Shown: in pieces, positions 47,601 through 60,942 of the stretch
How the letters are laid out: every line of letters starts with the position of its first letter
Numbering within the stretch: the stretch's first letter is position 1
Assembly: GCA_027886175.1 (NCBI GenBank)
Contig: JAJNNQ010000026.1
Span: forward strand, 26,554,001 to 26,618,000
Origin: Phylloscopus collybita
Taxonomy: Eukaryota > Chordata > Aves > Passeriformes > Phylloscopidae
Direction: 5' to 3'
DNA length: 64,000 bases
The notes under the pieces: generated by a model
What the model was told of the DNA's origin: nothing
The model's input: the letters and a program-made list of their open reading frames with translations, nothing else
The model's database searches: none
Position numbers and translations under genes: made by a program

Positions 47601-50600
47601 ACTGAACAGGAACACCAAGCGACCAGTGTAACCAGAAGGCTGCACTTAGGGAAGAAGCAAGGATTTAGGCATGTGCTTGGACCCATCCTCTGCTCAGTAC
47701 ACTGGTCTCTTCTGTAAGCTCCTTGACTTGGCTACAGATTCTTGTATATGCTTGTAAAGATTTCTAAACATGCAAATGGTTATTTATACACTAAGAGGTA
47801 CTTGCCACTTACTCTTATGAAGGATTTTGTGAAATAAGAACTTTTTTTTTTCACAAAGCTAACAAAAACTGGTTGTTTGCCAGGGATTGAGTGTTTAGAA
47901 TTAATTGATTTCAAGTGTGATTGTATTTTTAGGGTGGACCCTCTCCTCACCAGTTCCCACATGGTCTTGTCTAGTCTCAGAGGAATTTACCTTCCCAGCA
48001 GCACACTAGGGGATGGGAATTGTTTTCACTCTGTCTGTCCTATTTTAGTCTAGAGAAGGACATTTTTATTTAGGAACTGGAATCACCACGATCACTGAAG
48101 CCAAAAATATTTTTATTCATTAATTTAGTGAGAAAAAGATTGCTCTCTAAAACCACTGCTGTTAGCAGTAAGTAGAAAGATTTTATTATGTGTTTGTTGG
48201 CATTAGGACTGTTACTGAAATAGGTTTATAGATGCTCTACCTGAAATATAACATGAAGAATTCAGCTTTCATGCAGTCTTGCACCAACAGCTAGATTTAA
48301 CAAATGCTTCAAACTCTCGGATTTAAGCAATAACTTTGATTATGACTATATTGATATAAATCAGGCTTGAAATATAACAGCAGGATTATCTGGGGAGAAT
48401 GAGTGTTAGAAATGAGCCCCGTGTTTAGTGAGGTGTTCCAGCAAAAGTGCGGAGGGCCTCTTGTGACTGAGACCCAACATGCCCCTTTTCACACATTCCT
48501 GGGTAGGGCTGTGTGTACCAGGGAAACATATGGAATAAGCAGAATCCAGGTATTTGTTTTAGGCTAGCTTGTGTGAGAAGCTGGATGCTATTGCATAAAT
48601 GGGAGCTGTTGGCAATTCTCTGTTGAAATGCCATGTACCATACCTGCTACTGGCTCTGGTCAGTGGTGCAGATGATTTCTTTTCTGAATATCATCAAAGT
48701 ATTCATTAGGTCATGTGCAATTTTCCTTTAAGGCAGTAAAAAGTTTCTTTGACTTATGCCTGTATGTAAATGAGACAAATGCAGCCCATTAAACCAAACA
48801 CAAAGAACTGTTTCGGCAAATAAATACTGTATTTTTGATTAATAACTTGAAAATTATGGTTTTAATTTTTCCTCCCAGATGTGATTGTGAGCTCCTGATA
48901 CAACTAAGCAGATAAGATAAAGTGCAGGGTGACTTATCAAAATAATCTGACAAACAATATCAATATGGTCAATTCAGACACACAGTTCTCATTGACTGAA
49001 TATTATGAATAATGTGGCAGGTTTTTAGAGTCATCACAAGGAAACATGAATTAATCAAATCATAAAGCATGTTCATTTTGTAACCTGAACTAGCCTTTCC
49101 ATCATGAGATGGAAAAATTGTAAAACTGAAGGTGTTCAGTTTTCCTTCAAAATAAATCTAACACAGACTTTCAAAATGTTTAAAAAATTATGTGAAGAGG
49201 TATAATGCAATTTTCAGTTTCAAGTCGATTTTGACTGGCTGACTGACAAAGGGTTTCTGTAAAGGTAACATAACTTCCTAGTTTTTTACTGATTTCAAAC
49301 CACAGATATTTGGAATGAACTTGAGAAATGTTCTTTAAGAGAAAAATTTATGACAGTTTGTGCTCCCCCTCCTCCTTTACAAGATAAACCATATTATCAG
49401 TGAATAAGAAGCACACAAGTTTGAAAGTTCTGCAGTATTCTGTCCTACTTGCTTTCCAGTTCAACATTACTTGCAGGCCATCCTGCAAGAACACCCTGGT
49501 GTGATGTTATCAATGTAGTAATTGAGACCTGTGAGGAGGTGACTATTCCCATTTACAACCAGAATCACTGTTGCTTAAGTAGCACCAGACCACACACATA
49601 GTAATTTAGAAGACATGGATCACAGTTCTTTGAAAGAAGTCTTCTCTTTATAAATTTTTCTTAAAATCTCATTTGTATAACCTTTTCCACCTGAACTCCA
49701 TAGCAGAATGATTGGCTATTCTATCAGACTCAAAAAAAGAGAAATTTTATCTTTTATTTATGTCCCTTGCAAAGACTCATTAAGATAACAGGTTGATGAG
49801 ACTAGAACAGGAGCAAAAGACAGTACAGAAAGGTGAGGGTGAGGGTGAAAGGGAGTGAGGGCAGCAAGAGGAGGCAGTGAACAAAGGTAAAAATACAAGG
49901 GAGACTGAATTCAGCAGAGTCATAGAATGACAAAAGGAATAATTATTCATAAGAGAGACCTTGCCAGGTGGAAACTGGAGACTAAAACAATAAAGATCGC
50001 TTGAACAGGGCCAAACAGAGTGGCAAGCAATATCCTTACTGAGAATATTAACTGAACTAAATGTGATTTACAATTCTGCCAACGTACTCATGCCTTCTCA
50101 GACCTACTAAAGGTCCTTAAATCCCTCGTGCAATTTCTCCAGTGAAAATCTTTATCGTGACTGTAAAAAAAAGTGCAATCCTCCTTATGTCTTGCTTGTG
50201 TCTAAAAATGTCACTTTCATGTTTGTTATAATGTCCAAAATTTTCATGTCTCTTTTATTTTCCCCTTTCCAGTAGAGTTTTGGCAAGATTAAATGTGGAA
50301 TTTTATTCAAAATTAAATTAGTTTAAATAAGGGAAATTTATATTTCACCTGAGGGCAAAGAAATCTAATCTTTAATTTTCACCAGCTGACCAGAGTTCAT
50401 GGTACAGAATTGGATTCAGTTCATAGAATCTACCTGAAGCATGTATAAAAGTGTTTGAGAGAATTCTGAGGTGGTAATAGGATAAGAAGTGAACAGATGA
50501 AACATTTGACTTCATTTAATACTGAATTGACAGCAGTTATGTGGCTTTATGAATTACATTTCTGTTAACTAAGTGTAAAACTGCTTTTTCCTCACAGAGA

Positions 50601-52777
50601 TATCAGAGTACTTTTCATTTAAATGACAACATAGTAAATTAAAATTCAGACAGCAAAGAAATCAAAAAGAAAAAAAAAAGTATTAATGTCTTGCAATGTA
50701 CAGATATATTGTTTTTTGAATTTTCACTGGAATATTCTTGAAATATCATGAAAGGAGATAGTTATGGCCTGTTAATCACAAAGAACCTCTAACCATATAA
50801 AATTCAATTTCCCAAGTATCCTTCTAGAACATGAAAGTCTGCACAGTTTATGGAGCTTTAAATTTCATGTAAATGAAGCAATATGATTTGGACATATATG
50901 TTGAGATGTAAGAAGTCAAACTTTTCTTTCCCTAACTGCATCACAGAAAGAGATCAAAAGGAATGACATTCTCAACGATACTGGAAAATTAGCATGACTT
51001 GAGAATAAATATTTAGATTATAATTACCTGGAGAATGTGTCCAAACTGTCAATTATGTACTATTTGTATAACGTCATGAAGGGTGAGGTAAGTAATGGTC
51101 TATGTCTTTAAAAAACAATGAAGGAGTTAAATCTAAGGTATTTCTTTCCTTGCTTAGCCAAACTTCTGAGATTAACTCATGCTTTAAAAGGGTCTTAATC
51201 AGATTCCTTTTAGTTTACTTTTTCCTCTGAGGCTCCCCATTCCTGCCATAAGTCTAGAACAAGACAGGCAATTCTGAGATGTCTGATATTCAGACTGACA
51301 CCAGAAATTGTCAGCCTATGGAATTAAATATTGGAAACAGTGCAAAGAATGAGACTGGTGAATAAACTTAACAAAATTCCTCCTTGCAGAGCCTGAAACA
51401 GTTGCAAAGTCAAGTACCAAAGAAAAAATGTTTGAGGAAACCCATAGAAAACAAATTCTAGACAGGTTACTTGACACTTTTGATGTCAGGATGTGGAAAA
51501 AATAACTCCATAGAAAGACACACTTAGATGAAACTTCTGAGGAATAGCTTACCTCTAAGTGCTGTTCATAAGAGAACACTGACTTCATTGATGGGGTTGG
51601 CAAGCTGAGGAAACAGTTCTCTATATGATTAAGCTCAAAATAGCTACAGGAAAAATTACCAACTACAGGCAAATTGACTTTAGGAAAACTATTTGGTGGG
51701 GTGTATGTGACAGCTGAAGAGCAGATGAAAATTGCACTGGGCAGATGATAAAACCAAGAGGTGTGATCAAGAATTAGGTTGACTGGAGGATTGAATGCAA
51801 GAGCAAAAGGACAGCCTTACAGAGCTTTTAAATGGAGGTGTGTAGCAACCTCAGATTTGCAGCTATTAGAAAAGTAGATGGCCTGGGAGAAGGGAGAATA
51901 AGTAGAGAGCAGAAAAGTACAGTACAAGTGAGAGAAAGCACAGTGCTACCTGCTATGAGAGCAAAATTCTATTCAATTCTAATACAGATTAAGGAAAAGG
52001 AAGGAGGTGTGACCACTTTATTTTAATAAATTTAGAATTTTTTGTAAAAATAAAAACTGTCATTAAGATGTAAAAAAACAGAAGAAGCAAGTTTTCTATG
52101 TCACAGCTTTAGCAGTACTTGTGTCAATGGCAGTGGTCAGACTGTGGATGGAATATCTTTCACACATTGCAAAAATGCAACAGCAAATAGAAGGAAATTT
52201 GCTACTGCACAAAAACCATGTAATAAAACATAGCAGCACTCTTGAGCGTAACCAGCCTCAGATTCAGTTTACCCATGTTCTGGCCCTTGGAACCTCATGA
52301 TCCATCTGCCTCACACAGACATGTGTCTGCCTCAAGCAAATGAGTGGGTCTCAACCAAACAATTCAGACACATCCATTTCGCCAGTCCTTGGCTTGCATC
52401 TCTATATCCCTGCAGTAGCCAACTCTCAGGTCCTCTGGTCTCTCCAGTATCCAGAACAAACTTATGGCTGCTTCAGTAGCTGTGTCCCAAATCTCGTGCA
52501 TGCATGCAGAATACAGAGTCCTTCTAGCCAGGAAAACCAACAGAGCTTGATAAGGCAGGGTAGGCTGCACTGATCAGTCCTGTCTGTTCAAATATATGGT
52601 CAGACAAGGTCCTGTTTACATGTGGCTGTCCTCCTTAAGCCCCTTACTTATATTCCCATCCTTGTTTGTTCCTCCACACACAAACTGCCTGGATCCTTCC
52701 CTTTCTCCATCTTTTCTTCTTCCCATAAAACATGCCATAATAAGCCTCATAGAATCCAAAGATTCTCTTCTGCACCC
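38666..52777. other. Fourteen kb without recognisable genes or interspersed repeats
   Basis: The largest repeat-poor block here. It contains a GC-richer part at about 38830-39450, A15 at 40949-40963, T14 at 43267-43280, A15 at 43364-43378, T20 at 44037-44056, a 9-bp-arm inverted repeat at 43108-43138 (TGTTTCACA / TGTGAAACA), and a purine-rich stretch with GGTGAG units at 49832-49847. Frames of 112 to 120 codons (39614-39976 plus, 43660-43998 minus, 51316-51672 minus) show no domain. Conserved non-coding elements could be present but cannot be seen in a single sequence. Confidence 0.55.
44037..44056. repeat. T homopolymer, 20 bases
   Basis: Uninterrupted T20, not adjacent to a recognisable retrocopy. 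Confidence 0.95.
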
Positions 52778-53192
52778 ATAATCACAGAATGGGTAAGATT
52801 GGAAGGGACCACAGTGGGTCATCTGGACCAACCTCACTGCTCAGGGTCATCCTAGAGCACATGGCACAGGAATATGTCCAGAATATCCACAACATCTCTG
52901 GGCAATCTGTTTCAGTGCCCAGTCACCTTCTTCATGTTTGGATGGAACTTCCTGCTCATCAGTTTTTGCCCTCCTGTCTTATTGCTTGGCATCACTGAGA
53001 AGAGCTCAGAAACAGATACTGATAGACAGTGATGAGTTCCCCTCAGTCATCTCTCCTCTAAACTGAACAGGCCCAGCTCCTTAGCCTCCCCTTGTAAGAG
53101 AGATGCTCCAGTCCCTCAATCATATTTTTCACCCTCCACTGGGCCTGTTCCAGGAGCTCCATGTTTCTCCTGTACTGAGGAGCCCATGTTTG
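52778..53192 (-). mobile_element. CR1 LINE, 3' fragment of another subfamily
   Basis: Reverse of a CR1 whose tail reads 'aatcacagaatgggtaagat', followed by 'gaccacagtgggtcatctgg' and 'tcatcctagagcacatggca', the pattern of a CR1 subfamily distinct from those at 3.4 and 24.4 kb. It continues with 'tctgggcaatctgtttcagt', 'gaacttcctgctcatcagtt' and 'aagagagatgctccagtccc' to about 53190. Non-coding or frame-broken end of ORF2 plus 3' UTR. Confidence 0.93.
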
Positions 53193-54949
53193 GGTATGTG
53201 TGGGAATTGGCAGTGAGGTGAATCAGAAAACTTCTTTACAGGATTCACCATGATGGGTTTCACCCTAGTTCATCCCATGTCTCCTAGGACATCTCTGGAA
53301 AGGCCTTGTGGGGAGCTCAAGTGTCTGATAGGGTTAAAAGGGGGTCTTCAGCACAAAAGCATGAAAGCACAACAAGGGGAAAAGGATGTAAATAATATCA
53401 GCAAGGAATAAAACAAAGTGTTATTTTTCTGTTGACTGATGAGACTTGTCTGCCATGCACTAGTTAGATTCACTGGACTGGAATCTGGAAGTCAGACAAA
53501 GCCCATTTTATTCATAATGTTAAATGTTAATATAAATAAATAATGTTAGTAGCTTTTCTCTATTAAAAATTCTTGTGTGATTTTCTGACTGCAAACACAT
53601 TTTTTGTAATTATTGATTTTCCTGAGAGGAACACAGTTCCTCTACAGAATTGTAGGCAGGTTTGGATTTTATTACATTTTAAATTAGGAATTTGTCTGCT
53701 TTTTGTTAAGTCTACAGAAAAGGAACAGTAAAAAATCAGGTTTGTTCACTTCCTTTTTAAAATTTTTGTATATTTTTATGCAGCAGTCTATGATTATCCA
53801 TTATTTTTTAAAATCTAGACTTTGCAGTAATTAATGGAACATGTTGCATGAAAATGGTGGCTACTTGTTATCATTATTAAAGGAGCATGGCGTCAGAGAA
53901 AAACACTCTGTTAGCATACTTAACTGTAGAGATTTAATCTAAACACTTATCAATGTTTCAGATAAAGTATATAAAAGCCACATTTATTTATAGAAAATGA
54001 GACAGAGCTATGCAGCTGGACTTGTAAGATCATTTGTTTATAATGTGTGTCATTTCAGGACAGAAGAAAACCAAAGACTTTCATCAACTAATGAAACGTA
54101 AATGTGTTGTGTGTGATGTAAATAGCACTAAGGGAACTGGAAAATGGTGGACTATCTTGAGAGGAAATAAAAAACATGAATACTTTGCCATGCATGTCAT
54201 ATAGAAGCTAGTAATAGAGAACAGCTAACAGCCCTTTCTTTACTCATTATGTGAGAGAGAAGACCAGAAAGTATTGAATATCTAATTAAAATCACTGCTT
54301 ATAAAGGGCAAGAGTAAGAGAAAGCTCAAATTAGTCTGCATTAACAGCATGGAAAAGTTTTATCTTAAGGTTGTAAAAGGACTGGGTTTTATGCCTTCAT
54401 AAATTCAGTCATCTGAGGCATTACTAAGAAGTTTTGGTGTCTGAAGAAATCTAATTTGTCAAAGTATGTGTTTCTGACAAAACAGAGCATCAACAAATTC
54501 CTTAATTAAAACCAAAAATGTTTTAAATATATATCAATGTTCTGATTGAACTTTTGACAAATGATGTTCTTTCCGTCATTTGAGCCGGCATCTACTGAAA
54601 CCAAGGTAACTATAGCAACAAAATAAATAAACAAAATAGTTCGTAAAATTTTGATTGCCTTATTTTTATTTTCATAGTGAAGGTTGGTTGAGATTTTTGT
54701 CTCATAAAATGCACCAAAAATTTATTGACAGCAAACAAGCATCTACAGTTTTTGACATATTGGACCATAATTTCACATTTAAAATATGCATGCCTGTTAT
54801 TTATATTTCAGAATAAAGTTCTTAATTGTCAGAGATATGCATTTCCATTTTTATTCTGTTTTCTAGGAAAGAAAGCTGTATATCTCAAATTACTCCATTC
54901 TCATCATCTTAGGGAAAAAAAAAAGGTTTTGTACTATGCCTCCAGGGGA
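53193..54949. other. Unassigned AT-rich DNA
   Basis: No gene or known repeat seen. AT-rich, with no frame long enough to consider except 54725-55039, which runs into the CR1 fragment to the right. Confidence 0.6.
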
Positions 54950-55043
54950 TGTAGAGAATTATATAATCATTTAGGTTGGAAAAAACCTTTAAGACCATTG
55001 TGTCCAACTGCCAAGTCCATCACTCAACCCCATCCCTAAGTAT
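54950..55043 (-). mobile_element. CR1 LINE, 3'-terminal fragment
   Basis: About 90 bp: 'ataatcatttaggttggaaa', 'aaacctttaagaccattgtg', 'tccaactgccaagtccatca', ending near 'catccctaagtattg'. Same 3'-end type as the copy at 24.4 kb. Non-coding. Confidence 0.9.
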
Positions 55044-55159
55044 TGTAGTGCAGTGGGCCTTCTGCTGATAAAATGAACCAACAGGCTAAATACTGAAATT
55101 TATTTTGACCTTTGCATTTGGAACAGTCAGAGGGAGGCTTGAGAAGAAAAGTGGTGTCA

Positions 55160-55268
55160 TTAATAGAGTCACAGAATGCCTTGGATTGGAATAGATGTTA
55201 AGGATCATCTAGTTCCAGCCCCTCACCCAGTGCCATGGACAGGCATGTCACCCACCCCTGCAGGTTAT
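55160..55268 (-). mobile_element. CR1 LINE, 3'-terminal fragment (likely tail of the element to its right)
   Basis: Reverse CR1 tail: 'agagtcacagaatgccttgg', 'ggatcatctagttccagccc', 'ccatggacaggcatgtcacc'. It is followed by about 130 bp of unassigned sequence and then by CR1 ORF2 text in the same orientation, so this may be the 3' end of one element with a large internal deletion. Two separate insertions cannot be excluded. Confidence 0.87.
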
Positions 55269-55394
55269 AAAGAGCAGGTTGCAGTAGAGAGGCACACATC
55301 ATGATATATCACTTTGACAAAAGTTGTTTAGATACCAGTGGCAACATGATTCTTTAGTATGCCATCCAGATAGATTAGTTAGATGCCATTACAT

Positions 55395-56515
55395 GGAGCC
55401 AGTAAAGGTACAATTGACTGGCTGGTAGTTCTCTGGGTCTTCCTTCTTGTCCTTTTGAAGACCAGGGTGGCATTTGCCATCTTCCAACCCTCAGGCACCC
55501 CTCCTGATCTCCGTGACTTTTCAAAGATGACAGTGAGTGGCCTCTCTATGGTGTCCACCAGCTTTCTTGGGACTGGTGGAAGTCCATAGGCTCATAAGGG
55601 GCCCACAGACTTGTGGATGTCAAGTTTGCCTACATATTCTCCAAACTAATTCTCCTTGACTCAGAGGAAGTCTTCCTTCCAACACTCCTTTACCCTGGTC
55701 TCCTGGGTCAGATATTCCCAAGGGCTGGTCTTGTCAGTGAAGGCCAGTGCAAAGAGAGTGTTCAATAACTCTGCCTTCTCTGCATCCTCCGTTGCCAGGG
55801 TCCCCCCTCCACAAAGCAACAGGTTCACATTATCCTTAGTTTTCCTTTTGTTTTGGATGTATTTGAAAAAGCTTTTCATGTTGTCCTTGACATCTTTGGC
55901 CAGTTTTAACTCCTGATGGGCCTTGACCTTCCTTGTCTCATTTCTCCTTACTCTGACAAGCTCTCTGTATTCATTCCAAGTGGCCTGACCCTGCTTCCAT
56001 CTCCTGTGTATTTCCTGCTTACTTCAGTAATTACAGGAGTTCTTTATGCATCCACTAAGGTCTCTTTCTCCCTTTGCTCAATACTTGCTCATCTGGATGC
56101 ATCTTTCTTGAGCCTGGAGAAAGAGATCTGTGAATATCAACCAGCTTTCTTGGACCCCTTTTCCCTGAAGGACCTATCCCTTTCAAGGACACTTTCAAGG
56201 AGACCCCTGAAGAGGCTGAAAGGAGGTCTCCTGAAGTCCATGGTTGTCATCTGACTTGTTGCTTGCTCCTTCCTCACCCAATACTGAACCCCACAATCTC
56301 ACTGTCACTGCAGCCAAGGCTGTGCTCAGCATTCACATCTCCAATGAGGCCTTCCCTGTTAGTACAGTAACAGTGGACAATTCCTTGCAGGATCCTCCAC
56401 TACCCATGCAGGAAGTTGTCTCCAATGCTTTCCAGAAACCTCCTGGACTGTTTGTGCTTTGCTGTGTTGAATCACCAGCAGATGTGAGGTTGTATTTTTG
56501 GCTGTTAGGACTTGC
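55395..56515 (-). mobile_element. CR1 LINE ORF2 segment: end of endonuclease, linker, first RT block
   Basis: About 1.1 kb read on the minus strand. Near 56515 it carries the decayed end of the apurinic-endonuclease-like domain (family text around G-D-F-N-H-P-D-I-C-W, here mostly lost but with 'catctgctgg' kept). Next come the equivalents of 'aggaggtttctggaaagcat', 'cagccttggctgcagtgaca', 'gaagacttcctctgagtcaa' and, close to 55420, the N-Y-R-P-V-S block that opens the RT ('agaactaccagccagtcaat'). It is unusual here in preserving the 5' half of ORF2; the other copies keep only the 3' half. The rest of the RT is missing between 55268 and 55395. Confidence 0.85.
55661..55879 (-). pseudogene. CR1 ORF2 linker fragment between endonuclease and RT (dead)
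   Basis: A 72-codon open piece whose translation shows the CR1 linker pattern: 'FFKYIQNKRKTKDNV' near residues 4-18, then 'EKAELLNTLFALAFTDKTSP' near residues 33-52, and 'KEDF' at the end. In the family this region joins the nicking endonuclease to the reverse transcriptase. The frame closes on both sides, so nothing functional is made. The ATG is internal. Confidence 0.85.
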
Positions 56516-59500
56516 TCAAGGTATTTCCTCTTAAGCTCTTTACAGACAGTTCAGGAGGTACCAAAATACTTGCTAAAACCTGAAATATTAAATCAGGCTC
56601 AGATGATTGCTAAACCAGCAGAAAAGCACACCATTCTGGCAAAACTAATTTAGTGCCACGACCTGGTTTCATACAGAAGTATGATACTTAATGATGAATA
56701 TGTCGTTGCACAAAACTGCTTTGTGCTGCTGGTATAAAAGATGAGTGTCATTGAGCAGGAAGTCATTACAAGTTCCACAGAAGTATTATGCCTAAGTGAA
56801 ACTGGCACTGAATGCCAAGACTATTTGAGCTAAGGACATCAAAAAGCTACAAAATTATACTGCCAACTTTCAGCTTTTTGCTCACCTCTGAGACATTACT
56901 CTTACCTATAGAGTACAGAGTTGGAAAGCATTCTATCTCATTACATCAAGATTTGGAATAGGCTTTCCATTCTTGTTTATTTTCACCCTCAGGCAATGTA
57001 CTATTCATCTATTCAAGCCTTAATGTGAGTTTTATTCCTTTTCCTGATGCTGCTTGAAGCAATCTCACTTATAGTACAGGTGAACCAAAAATAACCAGTC
57101 CATTTAACAATCTGCTCTCATTTACATTATGTTACTTTTAATATTTTATTTCCCATATTAATATCACCAAAAATCCACATTTTGCCTCTTCATGTACTTG
57201 AATTGAGAAAGGCTACAGGGAAATTCTAATTCTTTTGTGTTCATGGACTTGCATTACAGTTCTGCCCATCGTTGGAACGAATCACTGACTCTCAAAATTG
57301 CAATTTATTTTCTTTAATATTTTGACCTTTGCAAGTTTCTCTTTGGCTATTCCTTCCAATGTTTGAAAACAAACAGGGAAGATAATTTTTAAAATGAAAA
57401 GCAGTAGCTAGCTTTAAAAAAGCAAAAGAAATATTTTAACATTTTCTGTTAATGTATTGCTTTTATAATTGGCTTGTTTAAGAGGAAGAGTAGAAGCATC
57501 AAAATACGAAAAGAGATCAAATTCAGGGTGAAGTCCACTGCTTGGATGGAGACTGAATTAATAGACCTTGTAAGTGGTCTGTAGAATTTGTAAATTAAAG
57601 TTGCAAATTTGTACTGAATTTCATGTGTAAAAAGGAAGTTGCTTTATGGCTGCTTCATTTTTATGAGAAGAGACTAAAAAGCAGAGTCTTGTCTTCCTAC
57701 TTGGCACGTAACAACATGCAAATTGCAAGGCTTTCTTATGCCAGTTTAATACGGTTTATTCAAATCGGCAACTTTTCTGCTCCTTAGGCCTACTCTGCCC
57801 TTATCTTTCCAAAGAAGAGTGGGACAGTGGTGGGGACTATTAGAGACAATTTGTTTTCACACTGCATAAATTCACATGAAAACTGATTTTTTCAATCCTC
57901 CTTTTTTTTTTTTTTTTTTTTGTTTTCCTTCAGAAAATTCACAGAGACTGTCTCATAAAGAACATCCGTCCAACAGCATCATTATTTAAAATTATGATCT
58001 CTGAGCTCCTGCATGTCCAGTAAATCTAGAAAACTGTTACCTTTAAGCATTCAGGTATAAACAATGTAGGGTGTTCTTGGGAAAAAACACAGCTCCTTCA
58101 CTGTGTCTCCCTCCAATATGAGAGTAATTTAGGGCTCTGTAGGTAGGTACAGCTTCACCTACATTAACTTCAGTCCTAAAATTTGAATATTTAAGCACAT
58201 TCCCTTTCAATTAAAAGAAGTTTGTTCTCTGTCTAAAAATGAATTATCTACCATCAGTGGATAAAATGAGGCAGGGATACAACCAGTGAAGGTATATCCT
58301 CAAACAGTAGAAATTCTGTTAAATTTTTATCCAGAATATTTAATTAAAACAACATTAAGTGACCATCTATGTCAATCTCTTCAAACACATGCTGAAACTT
58401 TGCTAATTCCAAGTGTATGATTGTGGCACTCTTGTGTCTTTAATGGGAAAAAATAGTCCATGAACATTGTTTTAATTCTTTCTATCCATTACCTTTCTAA
58501 TTATGGGGGAGAGGAAGGATGGAAAGAAAGAAAGGTAGCTAGAGAAAGCTGGAGAAAGAAGGCAAGATACAAATAAAGGCTTAGACATTTAGTACTGTAC
58601 AAAATTTAGTGCTCTGCAAATTAAAACATTTGTGTTTTAAAGTCATTCTCCTAACAGAAAGTTTATCATTTTTCAAAACAACATTGAAAATAAACCTCAA
58701 ATTTTTCACTCTTGAAAATGAACTGTTAATGAATTCAGATGTCTGTGGCTTCTCAGATACTTATGTAATTTGACAATGTTATCCCTCAGCCAGTATTTAT
58801 GAGCTGCTTCCTGCACTGTAACTCCACACACTGCCACCAGCTGTCTTAAAATGAGGAGCAGTTTGTCCCTGAATTCCAGGGGGAGGGCATGGAGGATACT
58901 CCCAGCTCAACTACAGCACATATCCTTCTCAGCCAGCTTTTTTCCTGTCCTCTGTCAGCCTTCACTGACCTTGAAGATTTGTGTGGCCTTTGGGCTTTCT
59001 GATCCCATAAACAGAATGAATTGCATATGTACTGCATAAACACTACCCAAAATTGTCCCACAGAAGTTAGAATATCTGTCACATTTCTTCAGTGACAGAG
59101 AGAGCTTGCAATGCCTGAAGTAGATTAGAGCCTGCCTGCAAAAGGACAGCTCCAGCCTCACAGCATGGCAACTGCAGGCTGGTGTGGCAATGGAGGAGTC
59201 AGATTTTGATTCACATACATCAAGCTGATATTTCAGTGCCTTGTAAAATGTCTGTTAGGAGGAAGAAATCAGGATGAGATAGCAGAATTTGTCTGTGTGC
59301 CAAGGAAGCCTATTTTGTTCTGGCACTAGAAAATTTCCCAATTTATGCTTTTAGCATATGTGAATATTCCAGCTTTACAGAACATGGGTGCCAGTCAGGC
59401 ATATTTTATGTGATGTACAGGCAAAACCCAAGCTCTAGGTGTTTGAATATATTTCCATGCAAAAATACCTGTGACAAGGATGCAGAAAGTTAATCTGAAA

Positions 59501-60842
59501 ATAAGTAGTAAAAATATCCATAAAACTAACATGGAAGTTTATATTTAAAGATTCCTTCACTGAGAAAGTTGGATTATTTTGTGATTAGACAGAAGCACAT
59601 CTAACAGACTGCCGATGACATTGCTCTTCAAAATGGAAGAAAAACCTTCCCTTGTAGCATCTGGCATAACTAGAACAAAGGGACAGAAATCATTGCTGAC
59701 ATTTTAGAATACTTACTTTTTAAAAAAAAGTATCAGCCGTTTTGTGGATTCTCATTTATTCAAGGGAAACAGAAGAGTTGACTTGGCTTATAGCCTTTGG
59801 CTTGTTGGCCATGGGAGAAGAATTCATTTCGTCCTAAAGGTCTTTTGACCATACCTTAAAACTTCTAGACAATAGACCTAAAAAGAAGTAATCAAAGGTT
59901 TTTGGGGTCCTCTCCTCTGAAAAATCTTGTTCCAAAGGTAGCCATATGTGGCTGAAAAATGCAACGAAATTCTTTAGTAAGAAAACATAAGTATCATTAC
60001 AAATGGCACGAATTTACCAGAAAAACTGCTTCTTTCAACTTTTCTAAGTCCCTTTTCTACATCTATTAATACAAATGACTGTTTCTTACACTGTATAGAG
60101 ATTCCTACAAGCAACTGAAAATACGAAAATGCAGAATTTTCGAAGCAATTATCTCAATTAAAAGATAATAAGCACTCATATATATGGTTAAACTATCTAC
60201 ATATCTGTGCCAATGAAAAACGAAATGCTTAGAGATACTTGTAAAATGAACTTTTTCTTCCACCAGGCATCTTGTAAGAATGTAAGATTTCCTCAAAAGA
60301 CTTTTGTTCCTTTTTGCAGTTGTTGCTCTTTTTTTACATTACAATCCTCAGGAAAGTTTTTCCTACTTAAAAATGGGAGTAGAAAACAAAGAGGAAAGAG
60401 AATATTACAGAAGAGAAGCTCAATAATGGCTGGTAGCAGAAACAATACAACTGAGGATTAGTAAGGTAATATATAAGGTTTAGGAAAAAAGCCATCTGGG
60501 CTTTAATATCACCACTGCTGTTGCTCCTATCACTGATTTAGGAGTGCTATTCATTATGTCTGATAACTTCTGCCATCTGTGAATGTAAGCTGATGGCGAC
60601 TTATGAAACATTAAAGAAAAACAGAATATGAGATTTTGACACTTTTACTTCTGTACTATGCCTTTACATACTTATTTAACAGAGGGTTAAGACAAGCATT
60701 TCAACAGTTAGAGGTGGGTGAGCACATAAGCTAAAATAACAATGGAATTTAATATTTCTTTAAACTTGAATTGGACCTTTGACTCTGCTTAGCTTACTTG
60801 AGGTGATTTTTCCTTTGTATGTGCTCTAAGCTTCCTTGTTTC
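56516..60842. other. Unassigned DNA
   Basis: No gene or known repeat recognised. It contains a T20 tract at 57902-57921 and a purine-rich GGAAAGAAAG stretch at about 58506-58565. Overlapping frames near 58846-59161 on both strands lack domains; that part (58790-59170) is somewhat GC-richer. Confidence 0.55.
57902..57921. repeat. T homopolymer, 20 bases
   Basis: Uninterrupted T20. No retrocopy recognised beside it. Confidence 0.95.
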
Positions 60843-60878
60843 AGTGGGCCATAAAAACAGATGTGCTGAAATACAAAC

Positions 60879-60903
60879 ACCACAAAAAGCTTGCTTTTGT
60901 GGT
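60879..60903. repeat. Short hairpin beside the inverted duplication
   Basis: ACCACAAAA (60879-60887) and TTTTGTGGT (60895-60903) pair perfectly around a 7-base loop. It lies 40 bases outside the left arm of the inverted duplication, where a transposon end might be expected. Confidence 0.8.
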
Positions 60904-60942
60904 ATTTCCAGCCTGAAGGGAAGCCAAAGATGTTAGAAATCC

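Noticed and set aside
49832..49847. Telomere-like GGTGAG repeat
   Set aside because: Under three units and not TTAGGG; part of a purine-rich stretch.
49915..49945. 'agagtcatagaatgac' as another CR1 tail
   Set aside because: The words that follow do not continue into CR1 3' UTR text.
51316..51672. Open frame of 118 codons, minus strand
   Set aside because: No recognisable domain and no supporting context; within expectation for chance in AT-rich DNA of this size.
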